Shown here: positions 35,560-44,541 of the stretch, in pieces
Layout of the letters: each line of letters opens with the position of its first letter
Numbering within the stretch: the first letter of the stretch is position 1
Assembly (NCBI RefSeq): GCF_037963145.1
Contig: NZ_CP150144.1
Span: 3,162,001 to 3,226,000 of the forward strand
Source of the DNA: Oceanobacillus sp. FSL K6-2867
GTDB lineage: Bacteria > Bacillota > Bacilli > Bacillales > Amphibacillaceae
Length of the DNA stretch: 64,000 bases
Direction of reading: 5' to 3'
Program-made: the position numbers and the translations under genes
Notes under the pieces: model-generated
What the model saw: only the letters and a program-made list of their open reading frames with translations
The model's database searches: none
Told to the model about the DNA's origin: nothing

Positions 35560-35771
35560 ATAAATCCCTCCTGATCGTATTATTTCCGGAGTTATTTTAG
35601 TTATGTACAGCTGTTTAGGTGCACAGTATTTCTAAGGGTAAAAATTACAACTTGATTACACACGGTTTTACTTTTGCAATTTTTATCTAAAACAGTTAAT
35701 TTATTATTATTAACTTTATGTTTTGCTTGAACGAAATGTTTTTAGGCATGTCACTGAAGGGAGAAAGTTAT

Positions 35772-36446
35772 ATGGAAAACGACTGGGATATAGCAAGGGA
35801 TTCACTTTCGAAAATTACTGTTTCTTCAAATCCAAATAACGAACCTGTAACGATGAGCGGTGTTGCTGATAATTTGAGATGTGTTGGTGTCGGGACTGAT
35901 GCAGCAGTTTTCCAATCCGTACATGCTCCTGCCTTTGTGTTTAAAAAATATGCTAAGGACAAAATAGATAAAGCTAACGCTGAAGCAAAGGTTTATGGAA
36001 TATTAGGCGATTCTCCTTTCTTTTCCACATGTTTTGCTTCTTTTGACGAATACTTGGTTTTAAACTATGAGGAAGGGATTACGCTCTTTGACTGTATTCT
36101 GCAAGGGATACACATTCCGGAACAGGTTATAAATGATGTGGAGGCTGGCAGGGAATATGTTCGTAAAAAAGGTCTTAATCCACGTGATATTCATCTGAAA
36201 AACATTTTGCTTCAAAATGGAAGAGCAAAAATACTTGATGTCTCTGAATACATTCAGCCTGGTAATGATTTCAGATGGGAGCATTTAAAGAAAGGATACG
36301 AACAATTTTATCACTTAATTGATGGGCATTCTGTGCCATTTTGGTTAGTTAATACCGTACGAAAATGGTATAACCAGCGTGATAAATATTTTGTTTCCTA
36401 TGAAGACTTTATTCATTCGATTGCAAATTTCTTGAATAAAAAATAG
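35772..36446 (+). CDS. Protein-kinase-like protein (minimal Hanks-type fold)
   Basis: About 224 aa. It keeps the order of a protein kinase domain in shortened form: a glycine-containing loop (VGVGTDAAVFQS), a lysine in AFVFKKYAK, an acidic alpha-C region, a hinge (YLVLNYEEG), the catalytic loop as RDIHLKNILL (Asp in RDI, Asn in KNI), and DVSEY in place of DFG. B. subtilis has similar small kinase-like proteins of unclear role (YrzF type). Whether it phosphorylates protein or small molecules cannot be told. The ATG at 35772 follows AAGGGAG; an earlier in-frame start at 35718 has no ribosome site. The next sequence is a putP fragment. Confidence 0.65.
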   Translation: MENDWDIARDSLSKITVSSNPNNEPVTMSGVADNLRCVGVGTDAAVFQSVHAPAFVFKKYAKDKIDKANAEAKVYGILGDSPFFSTCFASFDEYLVLNYEEGITLFDCILQGIHIPEQVINDVEAGREYVRKKGLNPRDIHLKNILLQNGRAKILDVSEYIQPGNDFRWEHLKKGYEQFYHLIDGHSVPFWLVNTVRKWYNQRDKYFVSYEDFIHSIANFLNKK

Positions 36447-36458
36447 TTTTTTTCTTAG

Positions 36459-37067
36459 GAAGCCGATTTAATTAGGGAAGAAAGTTACCATTACCCTTTA
36501 AGTAATCCGGAGGTTGTATTTATTCAGCTAGCTCGAGCGTTGTTCAGTCCCTGGGTCACAAGTGTTTTGTTAGTTGCTATATTAGCTGCGGTTATGAGTA
36601 CAGTAAGTACACAATTAGTAGTTTCAGCTACAGATTTGACCGAATATTTGTATAAACGTTGGTTTAGGAAGAATGCTTCAGAACGTGAGCTTATGGGGGT
36701 TATTCGATTGTCTATTATAGTGGTTATTGGTATTGCTGTAATGATAGAATTGAATCCCGAGTCCTCTATTTTAGATTTAGTGGCCTACGCATGGGCTAGT
36801 TTTGGTACTGCTTTTGGGCCAGCTGTTTTGTTTTCTCTATATTGTACAGGTACTACAAGAAATGGAATACTGGCTGGTATTATTGTGGGTGGTCTAACCG
36901 TAATATTTTGGAGCATACTTACCTCGAATGGAATTATTCCATTATATGAAATTGTACCAGGATTCATTTTTTTTACGATAGCTATTATCATATTTTCGAA
37001 AATTGGTTCACGGCCAACTAAAGAAATGAATGAGGAATTTGAGTTGGTGCAAAAAAGTGCAATATAA
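36459..37067 (+). pseudogene. C-terminal fragment of a PutP-type Na+/proline symporter
   Basis: The open frame starts just after an in-frame stop at 36456 and matches the last third of PutP. It has LSNPEVVFIQLARALF, then AILAAVMSTVSTQL, SATDLTEYLYKRW and WASFGTAFGPAVLFSLY, ending EFELVQKSAI. A complete PutP has about 490 residues; some 300 N-terminal residues are missing and no good start exists. It begins 13 bases after the kinase-like gene, so a deletion joined the two. An even smaller putP tail remnant is at about 38455. It lies directly before an ornithine-cyclodeaminase-family gene, a fitting partner in proline or ornithine metabolism. Confidence 0.85.
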
Positions 37068-37159
37068 CAAAGTGATGGATATACGGTAGGGGATATTTGG
37101 GCGAAAAACTAAATGTAATTGTAAACTATTCAAATCTACCTATTCTGGAGGGAATCGAA

Positions 37160-38131
37160 ATGTTAATTTTATCGGAGAATGATGTCAATCAATCTCTATC
37201 CATGAAAGAAGCGATTGATGTCATGCAACAAGCTTTCGTTACTTATGCGAAGCAAGACTATATTATGCCTGAGCGGATGTTCTCACAAGTAAAAGAGGAA
37301 GATACATTTTTACTGATGCCTTGCTATGTGGATGATTGTATCGGTTTGAAAGTGGTCACTTCTTTTCCTTCAAACAATGGGCGTGATGAACCTGTAACAC
37401 AAGGGGTTATTATGATTAATGACAGAGAAACGGGGAAAAATTTGTCCTTGATGAACGGCACTTTATTAACTGCGATAAAAACGGCAGCGGTCTCTGGAGT
37501 GGCGATGCGTTATTTTAAGAAAGAAGCAAAGACAATCGGTTTAATCGGTACAGGCTTACAAGGGTTATATCAACTTCTTGCAGCAATTGAATCAACGAAC
37601 GTAGAACAAATTTACGTATACAACCGTACGCCTGAAAAAATAGAATCGTTTAAAAAGGATTTTTATAAATTAACAAATCAAACTGTTGAAGTGGTTGCAG
37701 TCAATTCTGTAGAACAATTGATTCAAAACTCCGAGATTATAATCACTGCGACAACATCCTTATCGCCAGTTATTCCGAATGATGCATCGCTTTATACTGG
37801 AAAACTTGTTGTTGGTGTTGGCTCTTATAAGGAAAACATGCGCGAATTACCGGAGGAATTATTTAAGTGCACTCCCTATTACGTTATTGATTCGGAAGAC
37901 GGCAAGAAAGAATGTGGTGATATTATCGATCCCATTCAAAATGGATGGATCGATCAAAATAACGTTGTTTTACTATCAGACTTAATCATCGGAAATAAAA
38001 AATATGATGCCTCAAGTGATAAACCGATTGTATTTAAAACGGTAAGTATGGCATTGTTTGATGCACTAATTGGTAATTATGTTTATAAAAAAGCTCAAGA
38101 GCAAAATATCGGTGTAGTTGTAGAAATATAA
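37160..38131 (+). CDS. Ornithine cyclodeaminase / mu-crystallin family protein
   Basis: A 323-aa protein of normal family length. The substrate domain has the signature LSLMNGTLLTAIKTAAVSG at about 115-133; Lys replaces the usual Arg of the ALRT motif. The NAD(P) motif is TIGLIGTGLQGLYQL at about 143-157, and D in VVGVGSYKENMREL matches the family. Members include ornithine cyclodeaminase (proline formation), pyrroline-2-carboxylate reductase and alanine dehydrogenase. The ATG at 37160 has GGAGGG 8 bases upstream; the in-frame start at 37097 lacks a ribosome site. It sits between two putP remnants, hinting at proline-related metabolism. A decayed relative is at 1911. Confidence 0.82.
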   Translation: MLILSENDVNQSLSMKEAIDVMQQAFVTYAKQDYIMPERMFSQVKEEDTFLLMPCYVDDCIGLKVVTSFPSNNGRDEPVTQGVIMINDRETGKNLSLMNGTLLTAIKTAAVSGVAMRYFKKEAKTIGLIGTGLQGLYQLLAAIESTNVEQIYVYNRTPEKIESFKKDFYKLTNQTVEVVAVNSVEQLIQNSEIIITATTSLSPVIPNDASLYTGKLVVGVGSYKENMRELPEELFKCTPYYVIDSEDGKKECGDIIDPIQNGWIDQNNVVLLSDLIIGNKKYDASSDKPIVFKTVSMALFDALIGNYVYKKAQEQNIGVVVEI

Positions 38132-38399
38132 ATAATTATTACTATACGTAAAGGAATGCTGATTTGGTTAGAGAAAGCCCCTTTTTTGATTAGGGGCTAC
38201 TCTATGGGACGCCACGGTATTTATCCAAGAGACGTTGAAAGAGTTATCTTGAATTCGCTTGGATAACAGAAAATTATAGTAAAAGTTGTTATTGCTGGAA
38301 ATTCTTTTAATGAGCCGCTCGGAACATTGGCGAAATTTAGTTTTTGGGGAAGTTACAAATTTATAGTATAAGTAGAAGGGATTCATTGGTAAAGCAAAT

Positions 38400-38530
38400 T
38401 TTAAATGTACGAATAACTGGGATGATTTTGTTAGTTCTGTTTTGTTTCTTTTATTTTGGCATTCATAAACCACAAATGTTAAAGAAATGAATGGATAAAT
38501 GAGTCTGTACAAAAAAAGTGCAATATCATG
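38400..38530 (+). pseudogene. Second putP 3'-end remnant
   Basis: AAAGAAATGAATG, GAGTCTGTACAAAAAA and AGTGCAATAT (about 38470-38530) follow the last codons of the putP fragment (AAAGAAATGAATG, GAGTTGGTGCAAAAA, AGTGCAATAT at 37020-37066), with small indels that break the frame. The left limit is uncertain. It implies a second, nearly erased copy of the gene downstream of the cyclodeaminase gene. The remainder of 38132-38806 contains an AGCCCC/GGGGCT hairpin near 38180 but no convincing gene. Confidence 0.55.
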
Positions 38531-38806
38531 ATGAGCTATATATGTGGATTATATAATATCACGTGAGAGTAGTAAGGATTAAGAATTTTTTATTGTTTAA
38601 ATTTTAATAACAGCTGGATTCGGGTAATTGTTTTTAAATCCAGTTGTTTTCTTGTTATGTGGATGATTTCTAAGTCTTTAATGCCTTATTCAGTTGTTTA
38701 TTTTAGGATATCTGGATATAGTGGAATAAAAGAAATAGAAAATGCACGGAAATCTGTTAATTTGTTACTACTGAATTAATAAATCCAAACGACAGGAATG
38801 ATTCCA

Positions 38807-39487
38807 ATGAGCTTAGAGAGAAAGAATCCATACTATGTACAGTTCTATCAGATGATTAAACAAATGATTTTTGAGGGAAAAATTAAACCTGGTGAGCGCA
38901 TCAATGAAACACAATTTGCCAAAGAGTATAATGTAAGCAAGAGTCCGATAAGAGAAGCGATAAGGATCCTGGAAAAGGAAGGTCTGTTAGTAGTTGATCG
39001 ATCTAAAGTGATGGTTTATAAGCCTACGTTAAAAGATGTCGAGGATATTTACTATTGCCGAATGGCATTAGAATCATTTGCAGTCAAACGAACAACCAGC
39101 ATAGCAAGTGATCAAGAGCTGCAGCAAATTGAAGCAAATCTTGATGAAACGGAAGCTGCAATTAATGCCAATAAGGATGCGAATGAAATTATCGCTCTGA
39201 ATGAACAATTTCATCACTTTATTCTTACCTTTTCTCAAAATCCTCGCTTGCTGAAACAAGTCAATGATTTAAAAGGGCTGATTAATTACTACCGAATTTT
39301 GAATTTTAAAGGTGAATGGCGAGCGAAAGAGATATTAAATCAGCATCGGCAAGTATTTCGTTATATCAAAGATAGAAATGAATCGAAAGCTGCTGAAGAA
39401 ATGATTAAGCATTTGAAAATGGATGTGGAGCATCTTCTGGAGATTTTCTCAGATTCAATAGAGGTAGCAAATCTACTAGAACAATAA
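38807..39487 (+). CDS. GntR-family regulator, FCD subgroup
   Basis: About 226 aa. The winged helix lies at about 8-72 (GERINETQFAKEYNVSKSPI and REAIRILEKEG) and the FCD domain at about 78-220 (DIYYCRMALESFAVKRT; NEQFHHFILTFSQNPRL). The effector pocket residues look intact. Two in-frame ATGs occur; the one at 38807 has AGGA at workable spacing, while 38798 overlaps it. It is followed by a tartrate/D-malate dehydrogenase gene 145 bases later on the same strand, which it likely controls in response to a hydroxy- or keto-acid. A similar FCD regulator is at 60592. Confidence 0.85.
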   Translation: MSLERKNPYYVQFYQMIKQMIFEGKIKPGERINETQFAKEYNVSKSPIREAIRILEKEGLLVVDRSKVMVYKPTLKDVEDIYYCRMALESFAVKRTTSIASDQELQQIEANLDETEAAINANKDANEIIALNEQFHHFILTFSQNPRLLKQVNDLKGLINYYRILNFKGEWRAKEILNQHRQVFRYIKDRNESKAAEEMIKHLKMDVEHLLEIFSDSIEVANLLEQ

Positions 39488-39632
39488 TAATAGGAAACTA
39501 AAACTGTATTCTTTAAGAATGCGGTTTTTTAAAATACTATTGCTAAAAGACAGAATTTATTATATAGTTTGTTTAGCATAAAGAGTCGACCGACGACTAA
39601 AATCATTCATTTTCATTAAGGAGACAGATTAA

Positions 39633-40694
39633 ATGAAGAAATTTCAGATCGCTTCCATTCCAGGAGATGGGATTGGTAAAGAAGTTGTTCCTGCTGCTAT
39701 CAATGTTTTGGAAACGGTGTCAGAATTGCATGGTGGGCTTTCCTTTGAATTTACAGATTTCCCATATAGCTGTGAATACTATTTAGAGCATGGAGTCATG
39801 ATGCCTGAAGATGGGCTGGAGAGATTAAAAGATTTTGACTCTATCTTTTTGGGGGCTGTAGGAAATATTAAACTTGTTCCGGATCATGTCTCATTATGGG
39901 GTCTTTTGATTAAGCTTCGACGTGAATTTGAACAAGTAATTAATATGAGGCCAGCCAAAATTATGCGTGGCATCCAATCTCCACTGGTTAACCCAAAGGA
40001 CTTTGATTTAATGGTTGTTCGGGAAAATAGTGAAGGAGAATATAGTGAGGTTGGCGGAAGGATCTTTCGCGGAGAGGATGAGGTTTCTATTCAGAATAAT
40101 ATTTTCTCCCGCAAAGGTACAGAACGTGCAATGCGCTATGCATTTGAGTTGGCATCTAAACGAAATAAACATGTAACGAGTGCCACAAAGTCAAACGGAA
40201 TTGTTCATACAATGCCATTTTGGGATGAAGTTTTCCAGGATGTGGCCAAAGATTATCCAGATATTCAAACAGACTCCCAGCATATCGATGCCCTGGCCGC
40301 TTTTTTTGTAACACATCCAGAAAAATTTGATGTAATTGTCGCCAGTAATTTATTCGGTGATATTCTAACCGATATTGGTGCTGCCATTATGGGAAGTGTT
40401 GGAATTGCACCAGCTGCAAATATTAATGTAAATGGAAAATACCCATCCATGTTTGAACCTGTACATGGCTCAGCACCAGATATTATTGGAAAGGGCGTTG
40501 CTAATCCGATTGGCCAAATCTGGACAGCTAAAATGATGCTTGACCATATGGGGGAAGAAGAAATTGGGACGGTTGTTTTAGATGTGGTCGAGAGTGTTAC
40601 GAATGACGGAATTACGACCCCTGATATAGGTGGGAAACATACTACAAGGGAAGTTACAGAGGAAATTATTAGTCGTTTGAAGGCTAAAGCATAA
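39633..40694 (+). CDS. Tartrate / D-malate dehydrogenase (decarboxylating, isopropylmalate dehydrogenase family)
   Basis: A 353-aa beta-decarboxylating dehydrogenase. It has IPGDGIGKEVVPAA at about 8-21, LRREFEQVINMRPAK at about 94-108, VRENSEGEY (about 130-138), the catalytic lysine in ATKSNGI (about 187), the Mg2+ ligands in SNLFGDILTDIGAA (about 238-251) and FEPVHGSAPDI. Its closest named type is the YcsA/TtuC group acting on tartrate or D-malate; leucine-pathway LeuB differs in the VRE region and in context. It oxidises the hydroxy-acid with NAD+, often releasing CO2. It is monocistronic, between a GntR regulator and a perfect terminator. AAGGAGA precedes the ATG. Confidence 0.85.
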   Translation: MKKFQIASIPGDGIGKEVVPAAINVLETVSELHGGLSFEFTDFPYSCEYYLEHGVMMPEDGLERLKDFDSIFLGAVGNIKLVPDHVSLWGLLIKLRREFEQVINMRPAKIMRGIQSPLVNPKDFDLMVVRENSEGEYSEVGGRIFRGEDEVSIQNNIFSRKGTERAMRYAFELASKRNKHVTSATKSNGIVHTMPFWDEVFQDVAKDYPDIQTDSQHIDALAAFFVTHPEKFDVIVASNLFGDILTDIGAAIMGSVGIAPAANINVNGKYPSMFEPVHGSAPDIIGKGVANPIGQIWTAKMMLDHMGEEEIGTVVLDVVESVTNDGITTPDIGGKHTTREVTEEIISRLKAKA

Positions 40695-40710
40695 TACAAT
40701 AGGAAAGTTT

Positions 40711-40758
40711 AAATAGGGATCTATCAGGTATCTGATAGATCCCTATTTTTAATTTTTG
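40711..40758 (+). terminator. Strong Rho-independent terminator
   Basis: AAATAGGGATCTATCAG and CTGATAGATCCCTATTT form a perfect 17-bp stem with a GTAT loop, followed by TTAATTTTT. Confidence 0.95.
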
Positions 40759-40877
40759 CGTCCTTGCTGATTCAGGGAGTAGGGCGTTTCCAACTAGGTA
40801 AATTAGTGCCACATGGAATAGACTTGATAGAAAAATGGGCTCCAATTACCAGCAAAAACATCTTACTTTTATCTTAG

Positions 40878-40927
40878 TTTTCGAAAAGCAGTGAACCTGA
40901 ACGGTTGTTTTAATCATTTTCAACGAT
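40878..40927. repeat. Intergenic repeat shared with 54244-54291
   Basis: TTTTCGAAAA, AGT-AACCTG, CG-TTGTTTTAAT and then TT-CA occur in the same order and spacing at 40878 and 54244. The two sites lie 13 kb apart, each 140-190 bases ahead of a gene (RpiR at 41063; protease at 54337 is closer). No matching protein frame was seen, so a shared promoter or regulatory element is possible. Confidence 0.5.
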
Positions 40928-41062
40928 GCAGTTTTGCGTCTGATTCATCAGACTAAATAAATATTTTAGAAAATTACTAAAAAATATTGAATTCTGATTT
41001 GAGTGGTGGTACTATATAAAATAACAAAATGAATGAATATATTCATTAAAGGAGTATATGAA

Positions 41063-41971
41063 TTGAATAATACAATTAACTCTTCAAAAAAACTAAAGGA
41101 AACGCTTACAAATTTTATAATGAATGAAAACATTACTCCTAATAACCGTCGAATTGCAGAATATATTTTATTGAATTATAAGTCGGTTGCCTTTATGACG
41201 GCATCAGAATTAGCAGAAAAAATAGGAGTCAGTCAGCCTACTATTACTAGATTTGTTGCAATCCATTTAAAGATTGACAGGTTTAGTAAATTCATTAAAG
41301 AAATTCAAAACATTATACGATTGGAAGTTACTACCCTTGATCGCCATCAAATGAAAAAGGAAAATCAGGATTCTGATTTTTATTACTTTATTGATCAGGA
41401 AATTGACAGTTTAAAAAGTATTGGTGATTACATCTCGGAAGAAAAGCTAGATTATATTGCTAAGAAAATAGCTGGTAAGAAAAAAATTTTAATCCTTGGG
41501 TTTCGTTCAGCAAAGCCATTAGCCGATTATTTTTACTTTTTTTTAAGAAAAATACATCCAAATGTTCAAGTTTGTTTCCGTGCTGATAGTGAAGTGCTTG
41601 ATACACTCCATTCTATAAATGTTCAAGAATCACTCATTTTGCTGTTTGCTTTTCCTAGGTATCCAAATGAAATGATTAATGTAATCAAGTATTTAAAAGA
41701 AAAAAAGTACCCATGTATTACTATTTCAGACAGTTATAAATTGCAAGAAATCGGAGTCTGCAATGTTGATTTAGTCACTCCAATTACCCTAAATAACTTA
41801 TTTGATTCTTATACATCGACATTCAGTGTTTTAAGTATTCTTTTAGATAAAATCGGTAGGGTTGATTTTGAGCAGTCTCAAACCATGCTTAACAATTTAG
41901 AAGATCTATACCGAAAGAATCAGGTTTTTTTCACTGAACAAAATGCAGCCCAGAAAGGAAATAATAAATGA
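41063..41971 (+). CDS. RpiR-family transcriptional regulator
   Basis: About 302 aa. The RpiR helix-turn-helix lies at about 12-90 (MTASELAEKIGVSQPTITRF) and the SIS domain at about 125-270 (ILILGFRSAKPLADYF; ESLILLFAFPRYPNEM). The TTG at 41063 has AAAGGAG 8 bases upstream; the in-frame ATG at 41033 has no ribosome site. Its stop overlaps the start of the M20 hydrolase gene by 4 bases (ATGA), so the regulator and the first pathway gene are translationally coupled. That strongly suggests it controls the hydrolase, oxidase and hydantoinase genes behind it. The ligand is unknown; a hydantoin or carbamoyl amino acid is a guess. Confidence 0.87.
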   Translation: MNNTINSSKKLKETLTNFIMNENITPNNRRIAEYILLNYKSVAFMTASELAEKIGVSQPTITRFVAIHLKIDRFSKFIKEIQNIIRLEVTTLDRHQMKKENQDSDFYYFIDQEIDSLKSIGDYISEEKLDYIAKKIAGKKKILILGFRSAKPLADYFYFFLRKIHPNVQVCFRADSEVLDTLHSINVQESLILLFAFPRYPNEMINVIKYLKEKKYPCITISDSYKLQEIGVCNVDLVTPITLNNLFDSYTSTFSVLSILLDKIGRVDFEQSQTMLNNLEDLYRKNQVFFTEQNAAQKGNNK

Positions 41972-43242
41972 TAAAAATAAATATGGATCGACTGGTAAGT
42001 AATTTACAAACCCTTGGAAAAATAGGGCTAAATGAATCAGGTGGGTTGGACCGAACGGCATTTACTGATGCAGAGCTACAAGCCAGAAATTGGCTGTTCG
42101 AAAAATTAAATGCAATAAATTTGACGGTTAAAGTAGACGAAATAGCAAATATATGGGCTAAAAGGGAAGGTTCGAACCCAAAGTATCCATCCATTGTATT
42201 TGGTTCTCATATTGATTCGGTGCCAAATGGAGGGAAATATGATGGAGCCTTAGGTGTTTTAATGGCATTAGAAGTAATGCAAACACTAGAAGAGAACGGA
42301 ATCCAAACAACTTATCCATTGGAATTGGTGTCCTTTAGTGCAGAAGAAGCAAATCCATTTGGGGTTTCTACTTTAGGAAGCAGAGCAGCAGCTGGAAAAT
42401 TGAAGCAGCAGGACATTTTTAATGCGATAAATGACGAAGGTATGACGTTAACTCAGGCACTACAAAAAGCAGGAGGTGACCCGGTTCATTTTGAAAAGGC
42501 AAAAAGGAATCCAAATGAACTGGCCGCCTATCTAGAAGTCCATATTGAACAAGGCAAAAGACTCTTAAACAGAGAGATTCCAGTTGGAATTGTGACCGGG
42601 ATAACGGGAATATACCGAGAGCAAGTGACCGTATCTGGTGAAGCTAATCATGCAGGAACAACATTGATGAAAGACAGGACAGATGCTCTCATGCAGGCTT
42701 CTGAAATGATGCTCGCCTTTGAGACAGCGGTTAAGGATTATCCAGATGAAGAATTGGTAGGGACGATTGGAAAAATTGAGAATTACCCAAATGCCGCCAA
42801 TGTAATACCAGGCCAGGTTGAACTACATATTGAGATTAGAGGAGGGTCAAGGGATGCTATCCAAGACGTCATAAACAAATGGGAAAAAAAGCTAGAAGAA
42901 ATAAGGCAACGTAGAAACGGAAAGGTACACCGCCATGTCACAAAGGATCAATTACCAGTGACAATGGATCCAATTCTGATGGACACTTCTGAACAAGCAG
43001 CAACAAAGTTTGGCTATGCAACAATGAGGCTTGGCAGTATGGCAGGTCATGATGCGGCACATATGGCAACCCTTACGAAAGCGGGGATGTTATTTGTCCC
43101 AAGTATAGACGGAAAAAGTCATTGTCCTGAAGAAGAAAGTAGAAAGTCAGATATTGAAATCGTTTGTAACACACTACTTCATTCCATTTTATTGTTAGAT
43201 CAACAGTTAAGTAAACAATTTCAACTTATTTATTCCAAATAA
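41968..43242 (+). CDS. M20-family N-carbamoyl-amino-acid hydrolase / allantoate amidohydrolase type
   Basis: A 424-aa dinuclear metallo-amidohydrolase of the AmaB/HyuC/AllC group. FGSHIDSVPNGGKYDGALG (about 72-90) holds the first metal ligands, SAEEANPFG at about 128-136 the catalytic and bridging acids, YLEVHIEQG at about 189-197 the next ligand, and GHDAAHMA near 355 the last. The lid/dimer domain fills about 210-330. It cleaves an N-carbamoyl group to CO2, NH3 and the free amino acid. With a sarcosine-oxidase-type enzyme and HyuAB behind it, N-carbamoylsarcosine is the best-fitting substrate. Allantoate is the main alternative, but no other allantoin genes are here. Confidence 0.85.
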   Translation: MIKINMDRLVSNLQTLGKIGLNESGGLDRTAFTDAELQARNWLFEKLNAINLTVKVDEIANIWAKREGSNPKYPSIVFGSHIDSVPNGGKYDGALGVLMALEVMQTLEENGIQTTYPLELVSFSAEEANPFGVSTLGSRAAAGKLKQQDIFNAINDEGMTLTQALQKAGGDPVHFEKAKRNPNELAAYLEVHIEQGKRLLNREIPVGIVTGITGIYREQVTVSGEANHAGTTLMKDRTDALMQASEMMLAFETAVKDYPDEELVGTIGKIENYPNAANVIPGQVELHIEIRGGSRDAIQDVINKWEKKLEEIRQRRNGKVHRHVTKDQLPVTMDPILMDTSEQAATKFGYATMRLGSMAGHDAAHMATLTKAGMLFVPSIDGKSHCPEEESRKSDIEIVCNTLLHSILLLDQQLSKQFQLIYSK

Positions 43243-43259
43243 AGAAAGAGGGAAAAAAG

Positions 43260-44405
43260 GTGAATTACCATTTTGATACCATTGTTATTGGCGGAGGAAC
43301 CATGGGAACCGCAGCAGCTTATTATTTGTCAAAAAAAGGACAGCGGGTATTAGTACTGGAGCAGTTTTCCATTCCTAATGATAAGGCAAGTCATCATGGG
43401 GATACACGCATGTTTCGATTAGCAAATGGAGATGGAGAAAAATATGTGCCATTGGGGAAAGCAGCACTTCGTCTGTGGGAAGAGCTAGAAGCAGATACAG
43501 GAAAAACACTATTTCAAAAATCGGGTGCGCTATCGATAGGTTATTCGGGGTCAGATTTTATAAAAAAAGCGATAGAAAGCTCTGTAACACATCAATTAGA
43601 ATATGAAAAATTGACAGCAGATGAAATCAAGGATCGCTGGCCAGGGATCACTATTCCAGATGATTATTATGGCTGTTTAGATCCGAATGCTGGATTTCTA
43701 TTTAGTGAGGAATGCATTAGAACATATAAAGAGGAAGCAGAGAAATTAGGTGCTGTTTTAAAAGAATACGAGCCGGCAACAGAGATAATCCGAATGCGAA
43801 ATGAAGTAAAAGTGATAACAGGTAAAGAGCAGTATTCGGCTAATCATTTAATTATTACAGCTGGAGCGTGGACACACAAACTAGTAAAAAATATCAATCT
43901 GCCAATAACGATCATACGAAAGACCATCGGCTGGTTTGAACCAATGAAAAAGGGAATGTACGATCATCATTTTCCTTGTTTTGTCTTTAAAACAGAATCG
44001 GACGGGAATTATTATGGATTTCCAAATTTTAACGGTTCTGGTGTGAAATTAGGAAGAATGGATGAAGGGCATTTGTCAGATCCTGACAAGCTGAACCGTG
44101 AATTTGGCTCTTTTGAAAACGATGAAGGAGATTTAAGGAGATTTTTGGAAAAATATATGTCAAATGCAAGCGGTACTATGCTGAATGGAAAGGTTTGTAT
44201 GTTTTCTATGACACCGAATGAGGATTTTATTGTGGACAGGGATCCAGAATTTGACAATATAATTATTGCTGGAGGATTTTCCGGTCGCGGATTTAAATTT
44301 GCCAGTGTTATAGGAAGTATTCTTTCCGATTTAGTTGTCGAGGGCGAAACTACTCATGATATCTCTTCTTTTCAGATTAAGCGATTTATGGAACAGCAGG
44401 CTTAG
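43260..44405 (+). CDS. Sarcosine oxidase-type flavin oxidase (SolA family)
   Basis: A 381-aa monomeric sarcosine oxidase / N-methyltryptophan oxidase family protein. It has VIGGGTMGTAAAYYLSKKG at about 8-26, HHGDTRMFR at about 46-54 and Cys313 in KVCMFSMTPNEDF, the covalent FAD cysteine position. The C-terminal GGFSGRGFKFASVIG is typical. It would oxidise sarcosine, or another N-methyl amino acid, to glycine, formaldehyde and H2O2. The GTG start at 43260 follows AGAGGGAAAAAAG. It lies 17 bases after the M20 hydrolase gene and 136 bases before hyuA. It is clearly distinct from the relative at 4043. Confidence 0.87.
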   Translation: MNYHFDTIVIGGGTMGTAAAYYLSKKGQRVLVLEQFSIPNDKASHHGDTRMFRLANGDGEKYVPLGKAALRLWEELEADTGKTLFQKSGALSIGYSGSDFIKKAIESSVTHQLEYEKLTADEIKDRWPGITIPDDYYGCLDPNAGFLFSEECIRTYKEEAEKLGAVLKEYEPATEIIRMRNEVKVITGKEQYSANHLIITAGAWTHKLVKNINLPITIIRKTIGWFEPMKKGMYDHHFPCFVFKTESDGNYYGFPNFNGSGVKLGRMDEGHLSDPDKLNREFGSFENDEGDLRRFLEKYMSNASGTMLNGKVCMFSMTPNEDFIVDRDPEFDNIIIAGGFSGRGFKFASVIGSILSDLVVEGETTHDISSFQIKRFMEQQA

Positions 44406-44438
44406 TGAATAGTTTTTAGGATTTTATAAAACCAGTGA

Positions 44439-44453
44439 TTGTAAACGTTTTTA
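44439..44453 (+). promoter_or_regulatory. Candidate cre (CcpA) site ahead of hyuA
   Basis: TTGTAAACGTTTTTA matches the cre consensus WTGNAANCGNWNNCW at 14 of 15 positions. It lies about 90 bases ahead of the hyuA start, where CcpA could repress. Confidence 0.4.
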
Positions 44454-44541
44454 TGAATCGATTGCTGATAGTCTAGCTTAAAAAATGCATTAGCAGCAAA
44501 AAACAATAAACATTGAGACTAAACGAAAAGGGGTAAGGTAA

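Noticed and set aside
38168..38512. 114-codon minus-strand frame
   Set aside because: No start signal, poor protein composition, and it overlaps the putP tail remnant on the other strand.
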